A stretch of 64,000 bases of DNA from Pseudomonadota bacterium (GTDB lineage Bacteria; Pseudomonadota; Gammaproteobacteria; Acidithiobacillales; Acidithiobacillaceae), in the NCBI GenBank assembly GCA_021821885.1, contig JAKARO010000001.1, positions 62,001 to 126,000 on the forward strand, written 5' to 3'. Shown one piece after another: positions 48,558 to 58,486 of the stretch. Numbering within the stretch: position 1 is the stretch's first letter; each line of letters opens with the position of its first letter. Below the pieces are notes generated by a model. That model saw only the letters and a program-made list of their open reading frames with translations. It did no database searches and was not told where the DNA came from. Position numbers and translations under genes: made by a program.

Positions 48558-51266
48558 ATGGCCGACGATCCCCGCATCCTAGTGGATGCTTCCAGCTTTC
48601 TCTACCGTGCGTTTCATGCCCTGCCGGACCTTCGGGCACCAGATGGCCTCCCAACCGGTGCCATTTTTGGTGTGGCCAATATGCTGCGCCGCCTGGAGCG
48701 TGAATACCCCAGTGACGAAATCATTGTGGTGTTTGATGCTCCTGGCCCGACGTTCCGGGACGAGATCTTCCCGGAATACAAGGCCCATCGCCCCCCCATG
48801 CCCGAAGAAATGAGGGTCCAGGTAGACCTGCTGTACCAGTGGATCCGTGCCATGGGTCTTCCCCTGCTGGCCGAGCCTGGCGTGGAGGCGGACGATGTCA
48901 TCGGTACGCTCGCGCGCCAGGCGCCTGCTGGCCAGGATGTCATTATTGTCAGCGGCGACAAGGATATGGCCCAGCTTGTGGATGGCCGCACCCGCATTGT
49001 GGATACCATGAAGGGCACCATTCTTGATCTGGCTGCCGTGAAGGAAAAATGGGGCATCCTGCCCGGTCAGGTTGTGGACTATCTGGCCCTGGTGGGAGAC
49101 AAGGCAGACAATATTCCCGGAGTCCCTGGGGCGGGGGGCAAAACCGCTGCCAGGTGGCTGGCCCAGTATGGGGATTTGGGAGGGATCATAGCCCACGCGG
49201 ATGCCCTGGGCGGGAAAGTGGGCGGATCTCTTCGGGAAAGCCTTTCCTTCCTGCCCCGCAGCCGGGAGCTTGCAAGGATCCGCTGCGATCTGGAGCTTCC
49301 TGGCCAGAGTTATGCGCGCCAGGCTGCTGATGTCCTGGCGTTGCGCCATCTGGCCGAACGTCTTGGGTTTCACGCCTGGCTGAAGGATCTGCCGCCAGTC
49401 CAATCTCCAAAAAACCAGGGCGGTCCAGAGGTGACTGATGGACTGGTCCACCGAGAAAAATATCTTGTCATTACCCGGACAGACCAGCTGGAACTCCTCA
49501 TGGACAAGCTGCAGAAAGCACCCATGGTGGCCGTGGATACGGAAACGACCGCCCTGGATCCGCATGGTGCCGATCTGGTCGGCATTTCTGTTGCCTGGCA
49601 GGAAGGGGAGCATCCGTGTGCCGCTTATATCCCGGTCGGCCATAGTGCAGGTGAGCAGATGGACCGTTCCGAGGTGCTCCGCCGCCTGCGGCCCTGGCTC
49701 GAAAATTCGCGGGCAGCCAAAATTGCCCAGAATGCCAAATTTGACTGGCAGATTTTCTGGTCCCAGGGAATTGCCCCCGAGGGGCTTTTGCGGGATACGA
49801 TGCTTGAGAGCTATGTGCTGGATAGCACCCGGGGGGGGCACGATCTGGACAGTCTTGCAGAGCGGTTTCTGGGGCATCGCAGTATTGCCTTTGCCGATCT
49901 GGTGGGGTCTGGCAGGCAGGCAAAAAATTTTGCCGAGGTCTCCATAGCTGAGGCGGCAGCGTACGCTGGTGAGGATGCCGATCTCTGCATCCGGCTGGAC
50001 CGGCTCCTGTGGCCGATGGTTTCGGAGTATCCCGGGCTCCAGCATGTGCTGATGGAGATTGAGATGCCCCTGGTGACCGTGCTGGCGCGGATGGAATGGG
50101 CTGGTGTGAAGATTGACCGGTCGCAGCTGGAGATGCTTGGTGCTGAACTGGAAAAGTCCATGGCATCCGTCGAACACAGCGCTCACGACATGGCCGGGTA
50201 TCCCTTCAATCTCAACTCGCCCCGACAGATCCAGGAGCTGCTTTTTGATAGGATGCAGTTGCCCATACGGAAAAAGACACCGGGTGGCCAGGCCTCGACC
50301 AGCGAAGATATTCTGGTGCAGCTGGGTGCCTACTCCCCGCTGCCAGGGCTGATACTGGAATACCGCAGTCTTGCAAAACTCAAGAATACCTATGCCGATG
50401 CGCTGCCCCAGATGATCCATCACCGGACGGGACGGGTGCATACCCATTTCCGGCAGGCAGTAACCGCAACAGGGCGGCTTTCCTCAAGCGATCCAAATCT
50501 CCAGAACATCCCCATACGGACCGAGCAGGGCCGCAGGATCCGCCGGGCTTTTGTCGCCGAACCCGGCCACCTGCTGCTTGGCGCCGACTATTCGCAGGTG
50601 GAGCTCCGGATCATGGCACATCTCTCCCAGGATGCAGGCCTGCTTCAGGCTTTTGCTGCAGGCGAAGACATCCACCGCGCAACAGCGGCCGAAGTCTTTG
50701 GTATTTCCCCGGAAGCAGTAGACAGTGAAAAACGGCGGGCTGCCAAAGCCATCAATTTCGGCCTCATCTATGGCCAGACCCCCTACGGGCTGGCCCAGCA
50801 GCTTGGTATCGACCAGGGTGCGGCCCGTGCCTACATGGACCGCTATTTCGAACGCTATCCTGGTGTGCTGCAGTACATGGAGCATACCCGGATTCTGGCG
50901 AGGGAACAGGGGTATGTGGAAACCCTTTTTGGACGCCGGCTTTATGTGCCCGAGATCCGGTCCCGCAATCCGGCCCGTCGCAGCTATGCGGAACGTGCTG
51001 CCATTAACGCCCCCATGCAGGGAACTGCAGCCGATATTATCAAGCTCGCCATGATCGCTGTGGATAGCTGGCTACAGGGAGATCCAGGGCGGGGGGGGCG
51101 GATGATTCTCCAGGTCCACGACGAAATTGTCCTGGAAATTCCCGAGGGGCAGCTGGCGATGTTCAGGGAGTCTCTCCGGGAGCGGATGGAGGGGGTGGTC
51201 GCGCTGTCCGTGCCCCTGAAAGTGGGTATGGGCTGGGGGGCCAGCTGGGATGCTGTCCATGCCTGA
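48558..51266 (+). CDS. polA: DNA polymerase I
   Basis: 902 residues. The 5'-3' exonuclease is N-terminal (ILVDASSFLYRAFHALP, GDKADNIPGVPGAGGKTAARWL). The 3'-5' proofreading domain is probably active, with the DTETTALDPHGADLV motif and YAGEDADLCIRL present. The polymerase domain has DYSQVELRIMAHLS, RRAAKAINFGLIYG and QVHDEIVLEIPE. An in-frame ATG at 48477 exists, but the one at 48558 (MADDPRILVDAS) aligns with the family; 48528 is also possible. Confidence 0.96.
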   Translation: MADDPRILVDASSFLYRAFHALPDLRAPDGLPTGAIFGVANMLRRLEREYPSDEIIVVFDAPGPTFRDEIFPEYKAHRPPMPEEMRVQVDLLYQWIRAMGLPLLAEPGVEADDVIGTLARQAPAGQDVIIVSGDKDMAQLVDGRTRIVDTMKGTILDLAAVKEKWGILPGQVVDYLALVGDKADNIPGVPGAGGKTAARWLAQYGDLGGIIAHADALGGKVGGSLRESLSFLPRSRELARIRCDLELPGQSYARQAADVLALRHLAERLGFHAWLKDLPPVQSPKNQGGPEVTDGLVHREKYLVITRTDQLELLMDKLQKAPMVAVDTETTALDPHGADLVGISVAWQEGEHPCAAYIPVGHSAGEQMDRSEVLRRLRPWLENSRAAKIAQNAKFDWQIFWSQGIAPEGLLRDTMLESYVLDSTRGGHDLDSLAERFLGHRSIAFADLVGSGRQAKNFAEVSIAEAAAYAGEDADLCIRLDRLLWPMVSEYPGLQHVLMEIEMPLVTVLARMEWAGVKIDRSQLEMLGAELEKSMASVEHSAHDMAGYPFNLNSPRQIQELLFDRMQLPIRKKTPGGQASTSEDILVQLGAYSPLPGLILEYRSLAKLKNTYADALPQMIHHRTGRVHTHFRQAVTATGRLSSSDPNLQNIPIRTEQGRRIRRAFVAEPGHLLLGADYSQVELRIMAHLSQDAGLLQAFAAGEDIHRATAAEVFGISPEAVDSEKRRAAKAINFGLIYGQTPYGLAQQLGIDQGAARAYMDRYFERYPGVLQYMEHTRILAREQGYVETLFGRRLYVPEIRSRNPARRSYAERAAINAPMQGTAADIIKLAMIAVDSWLQGDPGRGGRMILQVHDEIVLEIPEGQLAMFRESLRERMEGVVALSVPLKVGMGWGASWDAVHA

Positions 51267-51273
51267 AACAGGA

Positions 51274-51314
51274 CTCCAGCACAGGGGATGCTGGAGCGTC
51301 AGACTTCTTTTTTG
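51274..51314 (+). terminator. likely polA transcription terminator
   Basis: CTCCAGCA (51274-51281) and TGCTGGAG (51289-51296) form an 8-bp stem eight bases after the polA stop. A T-run (51309-51314) is present but 12 bases further on, so it is not a standard intrinsic terminator. Confidence 0.4.
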
Positions 51315-52648
51315 CCTGGATCCCTGCCAGTAAAGCGGAACATGCGCACTACGGCATCGCTGTCGAGGACTTCACCATTGAGGGCCATGGCCAGGAGTTC
51401 TCCGCCGATTACCTGCGGAGCAATGATCATGTCGGGCTGTACCCGGCGAACACGACCAAGATTTTTGCTGTCGTTTACTGCAGCGACCGTTTTGGCCGAA
51501 CCTTCCAGTTCCTTGACCGCAAGAACGACGAACGCGTTTTCCGAGTCATCGGCACGCAGGGCGAGGACGGCAAGCGCACTTTCTGCCCCGGCACCTTTAA
51601 GTACGTCTGTATCGCTGGCATCCCCGATGACCAGGTCTTCCGGCTGGAAAGCGGCATCCTGTGAAGACTGGTTGAGAATGACCAGAACCGGAAGGTTGCG
51701 CTGCTTCAGTTCCCGGTAGCTGTTCCGCGCGAGTGGCGTGTCACCAACTATGATGTAATGGTTTTTCTGCGTCATTGCCAGGGGTTCTCCTTTCAGGGCC
51801 AGCTGCAGCCGGTTTTGTACCAGTGGTACGAGAATGGCCGACAGGGAGGTGGCAAATAGGCTGATGCCGAAGATGATCAGGGAGACAACGAAAAGCCTGG
51901 TTTCATCGGTAACAGGCAGGATGTCACCATAACCTACAGTGGATATGGTCTCAATCGCAAAATAAAGGGCACTGGAAAGATCGCGGATCTGGGGATGGAA
52001 ACCGGTACCCAGAATATAGGCCCCGAAAACCCCGTAGGAAAAAACCATCATGGCCGCAGCCATCCCAAACAGTGTGCCGGTGGCCAGGCTGCTACGGCTG
52101 AACTGGTTGCGGAATGACACCAGAAGAAGAACCAGGGTGGCATTGTAATAAAGCAGTGGGGTTGGGTGCAGGGGATGGCGGTAGAGACCGTAGCTCAGGA
52201 TGGCAGAGGCGATCAGAAGCACTGTTATCCAGGCGAAGCGTGATCTTGCGAGAAGCCCAAGGGACATGATGGTTAGCAGGGCGCCGGCTGCGCCTACGGG
52301 AACCCCGTGGAAGGCCTTCAGGAGAAAGTGGTGCGAAAGGTGAAACAGCCTGCCGCTATAACGGAGGCCAAGTATCCTGCCAATTTCCGGGAGCAGGTTG
52401 AAAAGACCCAGTAGCCCGACTGCGGCGGCGATCGGCCAGTGGGGGTACCATAGGGAAAGGCGGAGCCTGTGGTCCAGGCGCTGCCACAGGCTCCCTGAGG
52501 CCAGCCGGAAATCAGGCCAGCGGTTCGTGACCAGTTCCGGAACTGGCTGAATCGGCTCCGGCTCCGGGGGGGGTGTGTTTCTGGGAGGGGGCAGACGGTG
52601 CTTCTCCCAGCCAGAGCGCCATGTGCCTGTGCAGATCCTCCAGACCAA
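51299..52648 (-). CDS. Kch-like potassium channel with RCK (TrkA-N) domain
   Basis: About 449 residues. Several N-terminal membrane helices (from about 74) lead to a pore with filter TVGYGD and a cytoplasmic RCK domain (HYIIVGDTPLARNSYRELK...). It is arranged like E. coli Kch. The only clear ATG is at 52648, which overlaps engB by 137 bases; membrane helices start only near residue 74, so the true start may be later with a non-ATG codon. K+ uptake or retention would suit pH balance in an acidophile (inference). Confidence 0.8.
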   Translation of the reverse strand: MVWRICTGTWRSGWEKHRLPPPRNTPPPEPEPIQPVPELVTNRWPDFRLASGSLWQRLDHRLRLSLWYPHWPIAAAVGLLGLFNLLPEIGRILGLRYSGRLFHLSHHFLLKAFHGVPVGAAGALLTIMSLGLLARSRFAWITVLLIASAILSYGLYRHPLHPTPLLYYNATLVLLLVSFRNQFSRSSLATGTLFGMAAAMMVFSYGVFGAYILGTGFHPQIRDLSSALYFAIETISTVGYGDILPVTDETRLFVVSLIIFGISLFATSLSAILVPLVQNRLQLALKGEPLAMTQKNHYIIVGDTPLARNSYRELKQRNLPVLVILNQSSQDAAFQPEDLVIGDASDTDVLKGAGAESALAVLALRADDSENAFVVLAVKELEGSAKTVAAVNDSKNLGRVRRVQPDMIIAPQVIGGELLAMALNGEVLDSDAVVRMFRFTGRDPGKKEV

Positions 52649-53228
52649 GACCGCTCAGGGCAGAAAACAGCTGGATGTCGACGTCATCCAGCCCGGCCGC
52701 GCCGCGCATCTGGCGGAGGCATTGCTGGGCGGCCCCCCGGGAAAGTTTGTCTGCCTTGTTGGCAAGAACATGTATGACGTGCCCGCAGTCTCTCGCAAAA
52801 TCGAGCATTTCCAAGTCGATGGGACTGGGAGCGTGCCGGATATCCATGATCAGAACCACCGCCTTCAGGCTGCGACGCCGGCGCATGTACTGCTCCAGGA
52901 GGTCACCCCACGACCGGCGCATGGTTCCGGGCACCTTTGCGTATCCGTATCCTGGCAGATCCACAAGCCGCTGGCCGGGATCCAGATCAAAAATGTTGAT
53001 GGCCTGGGTGCGGCCAGGGGTGCGGCTCACGCGGGCAAGCCCCTTCTGGCCGCAGAGGAGATTGAGAACGGATGACTTGCCCACGTTGGATCTGCCGGCG
53101 AACGCCACTTCGGCCCCTTCGTCGGCTGGCAGGAGGCCCGGACGGGTGGCGCCCAGCCGGAAACGGGCGCGGCGCAGGGGCGCGAAACGGTAAGCTCCAG
53201 AAGCATCTTTCAGGTGTATTGATTCCAT
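52512..53228 (-). CDS. engB: ribosome biogenesis GTP-binding protein EngB (YsxC/YihA)
   Basis: GTPase for 50S maturation, 238 residues. G1 GRSNVGKSS, G2 TPGRTQ, G3 VDLPGYG, G4 NKADK and G5 SAL are in order. A 30-residue Pro/Ser/Gly-rich C-terminal tail (after LGEAPSAPSQ) is longer than most and overlaps the start of the potassium channel frame. Divergent from resB. Confidence 0.95.
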   Translation of the reverse strand: MESIHLKDASGAYRFAPLRRARFRLGATRPGLLPADEGAEVAFAGRSNVGKSSVLNLLCGQKGLARVSRTPGRTQAINIFDLDPGQRLVDLPGYGYAKVPGTMRRSWGDLLEQYMRRRRSLKAVVLIMDIRHAPSPIDLEMLDFARDCGHVIHVLANKADKLSRGAAQQCLRQMRGAAGLDDVDIQLFSALSGLGLEDLHRHMALWLGEAPSAPSQKHTPPGAGADSASSGTGHEPLA

Positions 53229-53327
53229 GCAGAAAGCATAGTCGCGGCCCTAGGCTGGTGGCAATTGCCACCAGCCCCTATACTCCACCATAATGGTAGG
53301 ATAAAAGCCGGTGAAAGAGAGGTGCAT

Positions 53328-55139
53328 GTGGGAATCAGCGGGGAGATGCGGTCGCCATCCCGGCGCCGCCTTCTATGGCAGTTTCTGGGGTCCATGCGGC
53401 TTGCCGTAAACCTTCTGGTGCTGCTGGCAGTTGCGTCGATCATAGGCACGGTTCTGCGCCAGCAGGAATCTTACAGTAGCTATGCATTCCGGTTTGGAGA
53501 ATTCTGGTTCCAGGTCTACCGTGACCTTGGCGTTTACAACGTCTACCGTACCCTTTGGTACATGGGTATCGTAGGTTTTCTGGTTTTTTCTACAGCCACC
53601 TGCATTACCCGTAACACTCCGCGGATGCTCAAGGAGATTCTGGAATTTCCGGTCCGCCAGCGGGAAGGCGCAATCCGTGCCCAGGAGCATTTTCTGGAGC
53701 TCCATTCCGCACTTCCAGTGCCGGCACTGCAGGAGCGCCTGCTTTCCCTCCTGCGGGGTTACGGGTACCGGCCACGCACTGAAATCCGGGATGGGCTGTG
53801 CTACGTTGCGGCGCGCAAGGGGAAATTCAACCGTATCGGCTATTTTCTGACCCATCTGGCCATCATCACCATCTGTGGTGCCGCACTCTACAATGCAGAT
53901 GTTCCTGTTCGCTGGGCCGAATGGATGGGCACCCTGGTACCGGAAACGAACTTTGACCTGCCTCTGCCCAAGATTCCCCATTCCGCCTGGATGCCGCTGC
54001 ACAACCTTGCCTACCGTGGAAGCGTAACCCTGCCGGAAGGAGATACGGCAGACGTGGTTTTCGAATCGGCCGGCGATGGCTATCTGGTGCAGAAGCTCCC
54101 TTTCCGCATCCATCTGAAGTCCTTCCATATAAAGTATTATTCTACAGGGATGCCCAGGGATTTTGTTTCGGATGTCGTCCTGTACGGACCCCAGGGCCAG
54201 GTACTGAAGTCGGGCCTGGTCCGTGTCAACCATCCCATGTCGTATGATGGCACCGAAATTTACCAGTCCAGTTTCAGCGATGGCGGCTCCCTGCTGCGCA
54301 TGCGTTCCTTCCTTCTGGGGCTGCCTGCAATGGCGGCAGGAAAGCTTGTGGGAAAGGTGGGGCAGACCCTGAAAGCAGGCAGTTCTGGCTATTCTGTATC
54401 GCTCAAGAACTTCAAGATGACCAATGTGGTGCCATGGAGTTCCGTGGATGGACATGCCCATCCCGGAAGCCCCGTCATCAACCTCGGCCCGAGTTTTATC
54501 TATGTTGTCCATACGCCGCAGGGGGGAGCGGGGGAATTTAAAACCTATATGCTCCCCATCCACAGGGATGGCCAGAGTTTTTATGTGCAAGGTTTCCGTG
54601 CGACCCGGGGAGCACCATACACGTACGTTGCCATTCCAAACGGACCGCATGGGGGTATCTCGCTGTTTGTGGACTACCTGGCTGCTTTGCAGCAGGCCCT
54701 GAACGGAGGAGCCAACCCCACTCCTGCTGTGCTGACACAGGTGTTCCAGCAGGTCGCCGAGGTTGCTGCGCCCACGATGCCGCCTGAGAAGCAGGCCCTT
54801 TTTGTCCGGGATAGCATGCTGGCCATGACACAGATGCATGACTATCCGGCACCCTTCATCCTGCGCCTTTCCAGCTTTCACCATCGCTGGGCAGCCAGTC
54901 TTCAGGTGACGAAATGGCCAGGCACCATCGTGATTTACTGGGGCTGTGTAGCCCTGGTTCTGGGGATTTTTATCCTCTTTTACCTGCCACAGAAAAAAGT
55001 CTGGGCAGAACTGCGTGAAGACCCGGAGGGTGGCAGCCGGCTACTGCTGGGTGGAAGCGCAGACCGGAATAAACTGGAGTTCTCGCGCACATTTGAGTTC
55101 TGGCAGAAGAACTTGACCGATGCAACAGAGATCCATTAA
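53328..55139 (+). CDS. resB: cytochrome c biogenesis protein ResB (Ccs1)
   Basis: 603-residue membrane protein of System II cytochrome c maturation, which carries haem across the membrane and keeps apocytochrome reduced with CcsA. Membrane helices near the N-terminus (LAVNLLVLLAVASIIGTVL, LWYMGIVGFLVFSTATCIT), a third (YFLTHLAIITICGAALY), then a large periplasmic domain and a last helix (VIYWGCVALVLGIFILFYL). The start is uncertain: GTG at 53328 has GAGAGG six bases before it; ATG at 53346 has a GGGGAG directly against it. The frame is open to 53265. Confidence 0.92.
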   Translation: MGISGEMRSPSRRRLLWQFLGSMRLAVNLLVLLAVASIIGTVLRQQESYSSYAFRFGEFWFQVYRDLGVYNVYRTLWYMGIVGFLVFSTATCITRNTPRMLKEILEFPVRQREGAIRAQEHFLELHSALPVPALQERLLSLLRGYGYRPRTEIRDGLCYVAARKGKFNRIGYFLTHLAIITICGAALYNADVPVRWAEWMGTLVPETNFDLPLPKIPHSAWMPLHNLAYRGSVTLPEGDTADVVFESAGDGYLVQKLPFRIHLKSFHIKYYSTGMPRDFVSDVVLYGPQGQVLKSGLVRVNHPMSYDGTEIYQSSFSDGGSLLRMRSFLLGLPAMAAGKLVGKVGQTLKAGSSGYSVSLKNFKMTNVVPWSSVDGHAHPGSPVINLGPSFIYVVHTPQGGAGEFKTYMLPIHRDGQSFYVQGFRATRGAPYTYVAIPNGPHGGISLFVDYLAALQQALNGGANPTPAVLTQVFQQVAEVAAPTMPPEKQALFVRDSMLAMTQMHDYPAPFILRLSSFHHRWAASLQVTKWPGTIVIYWGCVALVLGIFILFYLPQKKVWAELREDPEGGSRLLLGGSADRNKLEFSRTFEFWQKNLTDATEIH

Positions 55140-55170
55140 TCCGTAGTCCGTTGAGAAGGAGTGTTTAATC

Positions 55171-56346
55171 ATGGCCAATAGCCGTGCAGAAATTTGGGCG
55201 CCAGAACTGCCCTACGCCTCCCGTACTTGGCGGGATACCATTACCCGATCTGCTCCCTGGGCGATTGCCTTGACAGCAGCTACTGCATTTATCGTATTTC
55301 AGTACGGGGCACAATTTGGCATTTGGAAGTATACGGTGCTTATATGCTGGTACCTGGCACTGCTTGTAGCCGGATCCCTTTGGCGTTCGATACAGTGGGC
55401 AGTTCCAGCTGTGGTTATCCCGGCACTGGCGGCCGTATGGATGTACAGCGCTGGCCAGACGCCAGAAAATAGCTGGATTCTCCGTTATTTTCTGCAGGGC
55501 CTTGCCGCTGTCCTGTGGATGGGCGGTTTGCTGCTGCTGGCTACAGCAGCCTATGTTCTTCATGTCCTGATGAAGAACGAGACGGTAGGGCGCTGGGCAA
55601 CGCGACTGACCTGGGCCGGCACCCTTATGGGATTTATAGGACTGGGTGTCCGCTGGCGCGAAACCTATATTGGCCATCCTTCCTGGGGGCATATACCGGT
55701 AAGCAACCTCTGGGAAGTTTTTGTCCTCTTCTGTGCATCGACCTCCCTGTTCTATCTCTATTATGAGCAGCGCTACCGGGCCCGCGCACTGGGCGCTTTC
55801 GTTATGCCACTGGTTGCATCCGCTGTGGGATTCCTGCTATGGCTGACTTTTGCCCAGCATATGGACCGGATTGAACCGCTAATCCCGGCCCTGCAGAGTT
55901 TCTGGATGAAGCTGCATGTCCCGATGATGTTTGTCGGATATGCCAACTTCACCGTTGCCAGTCTTGTTGGCCTTGCGTATCTGCTTACAAAGCGTTCGGC
56001 AGTCCGCGGCGGTACCCTGTCCAAGATGATGCCGGCACCGGAAATCATGGACGACGTGATGTACAAGGCCATTGCCTTTGGCTTCCTGTTTTTTACGACA
56101 GCGACCATTCTGGGTGCGGTATGGGCCGCAAAAGCCTGGGGGGGGTTCTGGTCCTGGGATCCAAAGGAAACCTGGGCCCTGATCGTTTGGCTCAACTATG
56201 CCGGCTATCTCCATGCAAGGGTGGTAAAAGGCTGGCGTGGCACCAATATGGCCTGGTGGTCTTTTATGTCCATCTGGGTGGTCACCTTCTGTTTCCTGGG
56301 GGTGAACCTGTTCCTGTCCGGTCTTCATTCTTACGGGAAACTGTAA
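55171..56346 (+). CDS. ccsA: cytochrome c biogenesis protein CcsA/ResC
   Basis: 391-residue polytopic haem-handling protein of System II. The tryptophan-rich haem motif reads WGGFWSWDPKETWALI, with conserved histidines in MKLHVPMMFVGY and YAGYLHARVV. AAGGAG lies ten bases before the ATG. Follows resB after 31 bases; resB-ccsA is the full haem export core. A strong terminator follows. Confidence 0.95.
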   Translation: MANSRAEIWAPELPYASRTWRDTITRSAPWAIALTAATAFIVFQYGAQFGIWKYTVLICWYLALLVAGSLWRSIQWAVPAVVIPALAAVWMYSAGQTPENSWILRYFLQGLAAVLWMGGLLLLATAAYVLHVLMKNETVGRWATRLTWAGTLMGFIGLGVRWRETYIGHPSWGHIPVSNLWEVFVLFCASTSLFYLYYEQRYRARALGAFVMPLVASAVGFLLWLTFAQHMDRIEPLIPALQSFWMKLHVPMMFVGYANFTVASLVGLAYLLTKRSAVRGGTLSKMMPAPEIMDDVMYKAIAFGFLFFTTATILGAVWAAKAWGGFWSWDPKETWALIVWLNYAGYLHARVVKGWRGTNMAWWSFMSIWVVTFCFLGVNLFLSGLHSYGKL

Positions 56347-56707
56347 GAAAACTGCCACCATTGCAGATGGGGGCTCCCGTACGTTCGTGGGGGCACCCGC
56401 AGCTTGCGGTGCTGTCTTAATGAAAACCCCGCTCCATGGCTTTCCGCCACTGGAGCGGGGTTTCTTGTTTCTGGGTGCTTTCAACCGCCAGAAAAGACGG
56501 TTCCAGTTCCGGTAGGGGGTCTGTTTGCGTCCGGCGGGTCCGTCAGCCTGTCCGTGCCTGAAGTTCCCTTGCGGACCGTGCCACAGCCGTATAGGGACAG
56601 GCCCGGACGGGTCATGGTTTGGCCGGTACCCGTGCACTGGATGGGAGTGCAGCGGGCATGGCACTGCTGCCGTGCTTCCTCTCTCCCCCTGTTTTAACCG
56701 GTTCCTT
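56347..56707. other. ccsA-MFS gap; holds terminator, otherwise empty
   Basis: Between the convergent ccsA and MFS genes. The bidirectional terminator (listed separately) is at 56424-56463. The remaining roughly 240 bases show no start codon with ribosome site and no RNA I recognise; the ORFs seen there are short and unlike known proteins. Confidence 0.5.
56424..56467. terminator. strong bidirectional intrinsic terminator
   Basis: AAACCCCGCTCCA (56424-56436) pairs perfectly with TGGAGCGGGGTTT (56451-56463), a 13-bp GC-rich stem with a 14-base loop. T-rich sequence follows on the plus strand (GTTTCTTG), and As precede it, so it can stop both the resB-ccsA transcript and one coming from panD-MFS. 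Confidence 0.85.
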
Positions 56708-57931
56708 TCAGGATCTGTTCCGGAAAAAGTGGATAAAAAAAAGCAGGTACAGGCCCTGAAGTCCGGCGGCGATCAAAAAGGGCCAGGCCAGCAGGCTGGC
56801 TTCATAAAACAGCGAGGCCAGAACCGGTCCTGCTGCCCGGGGTACCTGTATGGAAAGACTGTTAACGGTTGCTGCGAGTCCACGGTGGCGGCTGTTGGCA
56901 AGCCCAAGGAAAAGTGCCTGACGGGAACCCGCACTGCCCTGGTTCATGGCTGCTCTAAGCACAAAAAGAACCATGGCCAGCCAGAATGTGGGTGCAAAGG
57001 GAATTCCCACCAGCAGCAGTATTCCGGCAAAACGCAGGCGCAGGACGGTTCCGGTCAGACCAAACTGGCGGATCAGCCGAATTCCATAGAGAGACATGAA
57101 TGCCGCGGAAAAAAAAGCCACGGCCATGCCCGGCCCTATGAGGGAGGGACCCGCGCCAAAGCGCAGATAAAGCCAGTAGGACATAAGCGGGCCGATCATG
57201 CCAATACCGAAACCGTTCAGGCTGTTGATTCCGGCAAACACAAGCATGGGCTTCCAGTATCCCGCACGAGTATTTCCATCACCGGTGTGTTCTGGCCCAC
57301 CATCATGTGGCGGGGCTATCATGGGGGTTCTGGCAGGTAGAGGCTCCTTGGCGCCATGCAGGAAGATCAGGCAAAGTACGGCGCCCAGAAGCACGACAGC
57401 GAAAAGGGTCCGGTAGGCCCCGGCCGGCGACAGCCACTGGAAGAGCAAAGGCGGAAAGGCGGCCAGAAGGGCTCCTGTACCCATGCCCAGAAAACCCAGG
57501 GTGGTATTGAGGTGAAAAATTCTTCCCCACATCCCATGGGGAATGGTACGGGAGAGCCAGGACTGTTCAGCAGGAGCAAAAGGGCCTGCACTTCCATTGG
57601 CCCCCCGGCCAAACCCTCCCAGTATGGCGGCTAGCCACAGAACAGCCGTATTTGTGCTGGAAACAGCAAGAGCGGCGGCCAGGATCTGCAGGAATTCATA
57701 GCCGACCAGGAAGGTTTTGGCCCCAAAACGGTCACTGGCAGGGCCTACCAGAAGGGTAACGCCGGCTCCCAGCAGGAGACTGGTGGAAAAGAGAACACCA
57801 ATGGCGGAGGGTGTCCAGCGCAGCGCATGAAGATAGAGGGAAAAATCCACCACCAGGACACCCTGGCCTACACTGCGGGCAGCCCGTGCAGCCATCAGAA
57901 GGCGTGTGGAAGGTGGAATTGCCAGGGCCAT
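56708..57931 (-). CDS. major facilitator superfamily transporter
   Basis: 407 residues with about 12 hydrophobic helices. The loop 2-3 motif GPASDRFGAKT resembles MFS motif A; there is a central hydrophilic loop of about 40 residues (AKEPLPARTPMIAPPHDG...). No substrate-specific motif is evident. It begins 24 bases after panD, suggesting co-transcription; a role in pantothenate movement is speculation. Confidence 0.85.
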   Translation of the reverse strand: MALAIPPSTRLLMAARAARSVGQGVLVVDFSLYLHALRWTPSAIGVLFSTSLLLGAGVTLLVGPASDRFGAKTFLVGYEFLQILAAALAVSSTNTAVLWLAAILGGFGRGANGSAGPFAPAEQSWLSRTIPHGMWGRIFHLNTTLGFLGMGTGALLAAFPPLLFQWLSPAGAYRTLFAVVLLGAVLCLIFLHGAKEPLPARTPMIAPPHDGGPEHTGDGNTRAGYWKPMLVFAGINSLNGFGIGMIGPLMSYWLYLRFGAGPSLIGPGMAVAFFSAAFMSLYGIRLIRQFGLTGTVLRLRFAGILLLVGIPFAPTFWLAMVLFVLRAAMNQGSAGSRQALFLGLANSRHRGLAATVNSLSIQVPRAAGPVLASLFYEASLLAWPFLIAAGLQGLYLLFFIHFFRNRS

Positions 57932-57955
57932 GGGCAGGGCCAGGGTATATCAGCC

Positions 57956-58318
57956 CTAGTGGGGAGAAATGTTGAGGGGCCGGTTTTTCTGGTCGACGTG
58001 GATAATGGTTGGAGATCTTCCCTGCGCCTCTTCCTGGGTCATCTGCGCATAGGCGGCAATGATTAGAACGTCGCCAGGAGCAACCCGGCGAGCGGCAGCC
58101 CCATTGACGGATATGGTCCCGGTTCCCGCTGGCGCACTGATGGCATAGGTGGTGAAGCGCTCACCGTTATTGACATCATATATGTGAATCTGCTCGAAGG
58201 GCAGGATTCCGGCGCAGGCCAGGAGATCTGCATCAATGGCGCAGGAACCTTCATACTCCAGTTCTACGGCGGTAACCCGCACACGGTGGATCTTGCTTTT
58301 CAGCAGGGTCAATAGCAT
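57956..58318 (-). CDS. panD: aspartate 1-decarboxylase
   Basis: Makes beta-alanine for pantothenate. 120-residue pro-enzyme; the self-cleavage site Gly24-Ser25 is in YEGSCAID, and FTTYAI, NGAAARRVAPGDVLIIAAYAQM follow the family. GAGGA site before the ATG. Leads a minus-strand pair with the MFS gene. Confidence 0.96.
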   Translation of the reverse strand: MLLTLLKSKIHRVRVTAVELEYEGSCAIDADLLACAGILPFEQIHIYDVNNGERFTTYAISAPAGTGTISVNGAAARRVAPGDVLIIAAYAQMTQEEAQGRSPTIIHVDQKNRPLNISPH

Positions 58319-58486
58319 TCCTGACAGTCCTCATAAACTCGTTATTTCCCCGCCCTGGTCCTGGCAGTAAAAGCTGCAGGGTCGACCAGGGTGAGTGGGC
58401 CGGGGTATCCACATCCCAGGATACCAGCATGGCAAATGTTACCGCCTCTGGCCTTTCCCAGGGAAGTACGCCGCCACAGGAGCCAC

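Noticed and set aside
48579-50447. A 622-codon open frame on the minus strand inside polA
   Set aside because: It is antisense to a clear polA, has no ribosome site or recognisable domain, and its composition is that of a reversed GC-rich coding frame.
53373-54884. A 503-codon minus-strand frame inside resB
   Set aside because: Antisense shadow of resB; resB is supported by motifs and by ccsA downstream.
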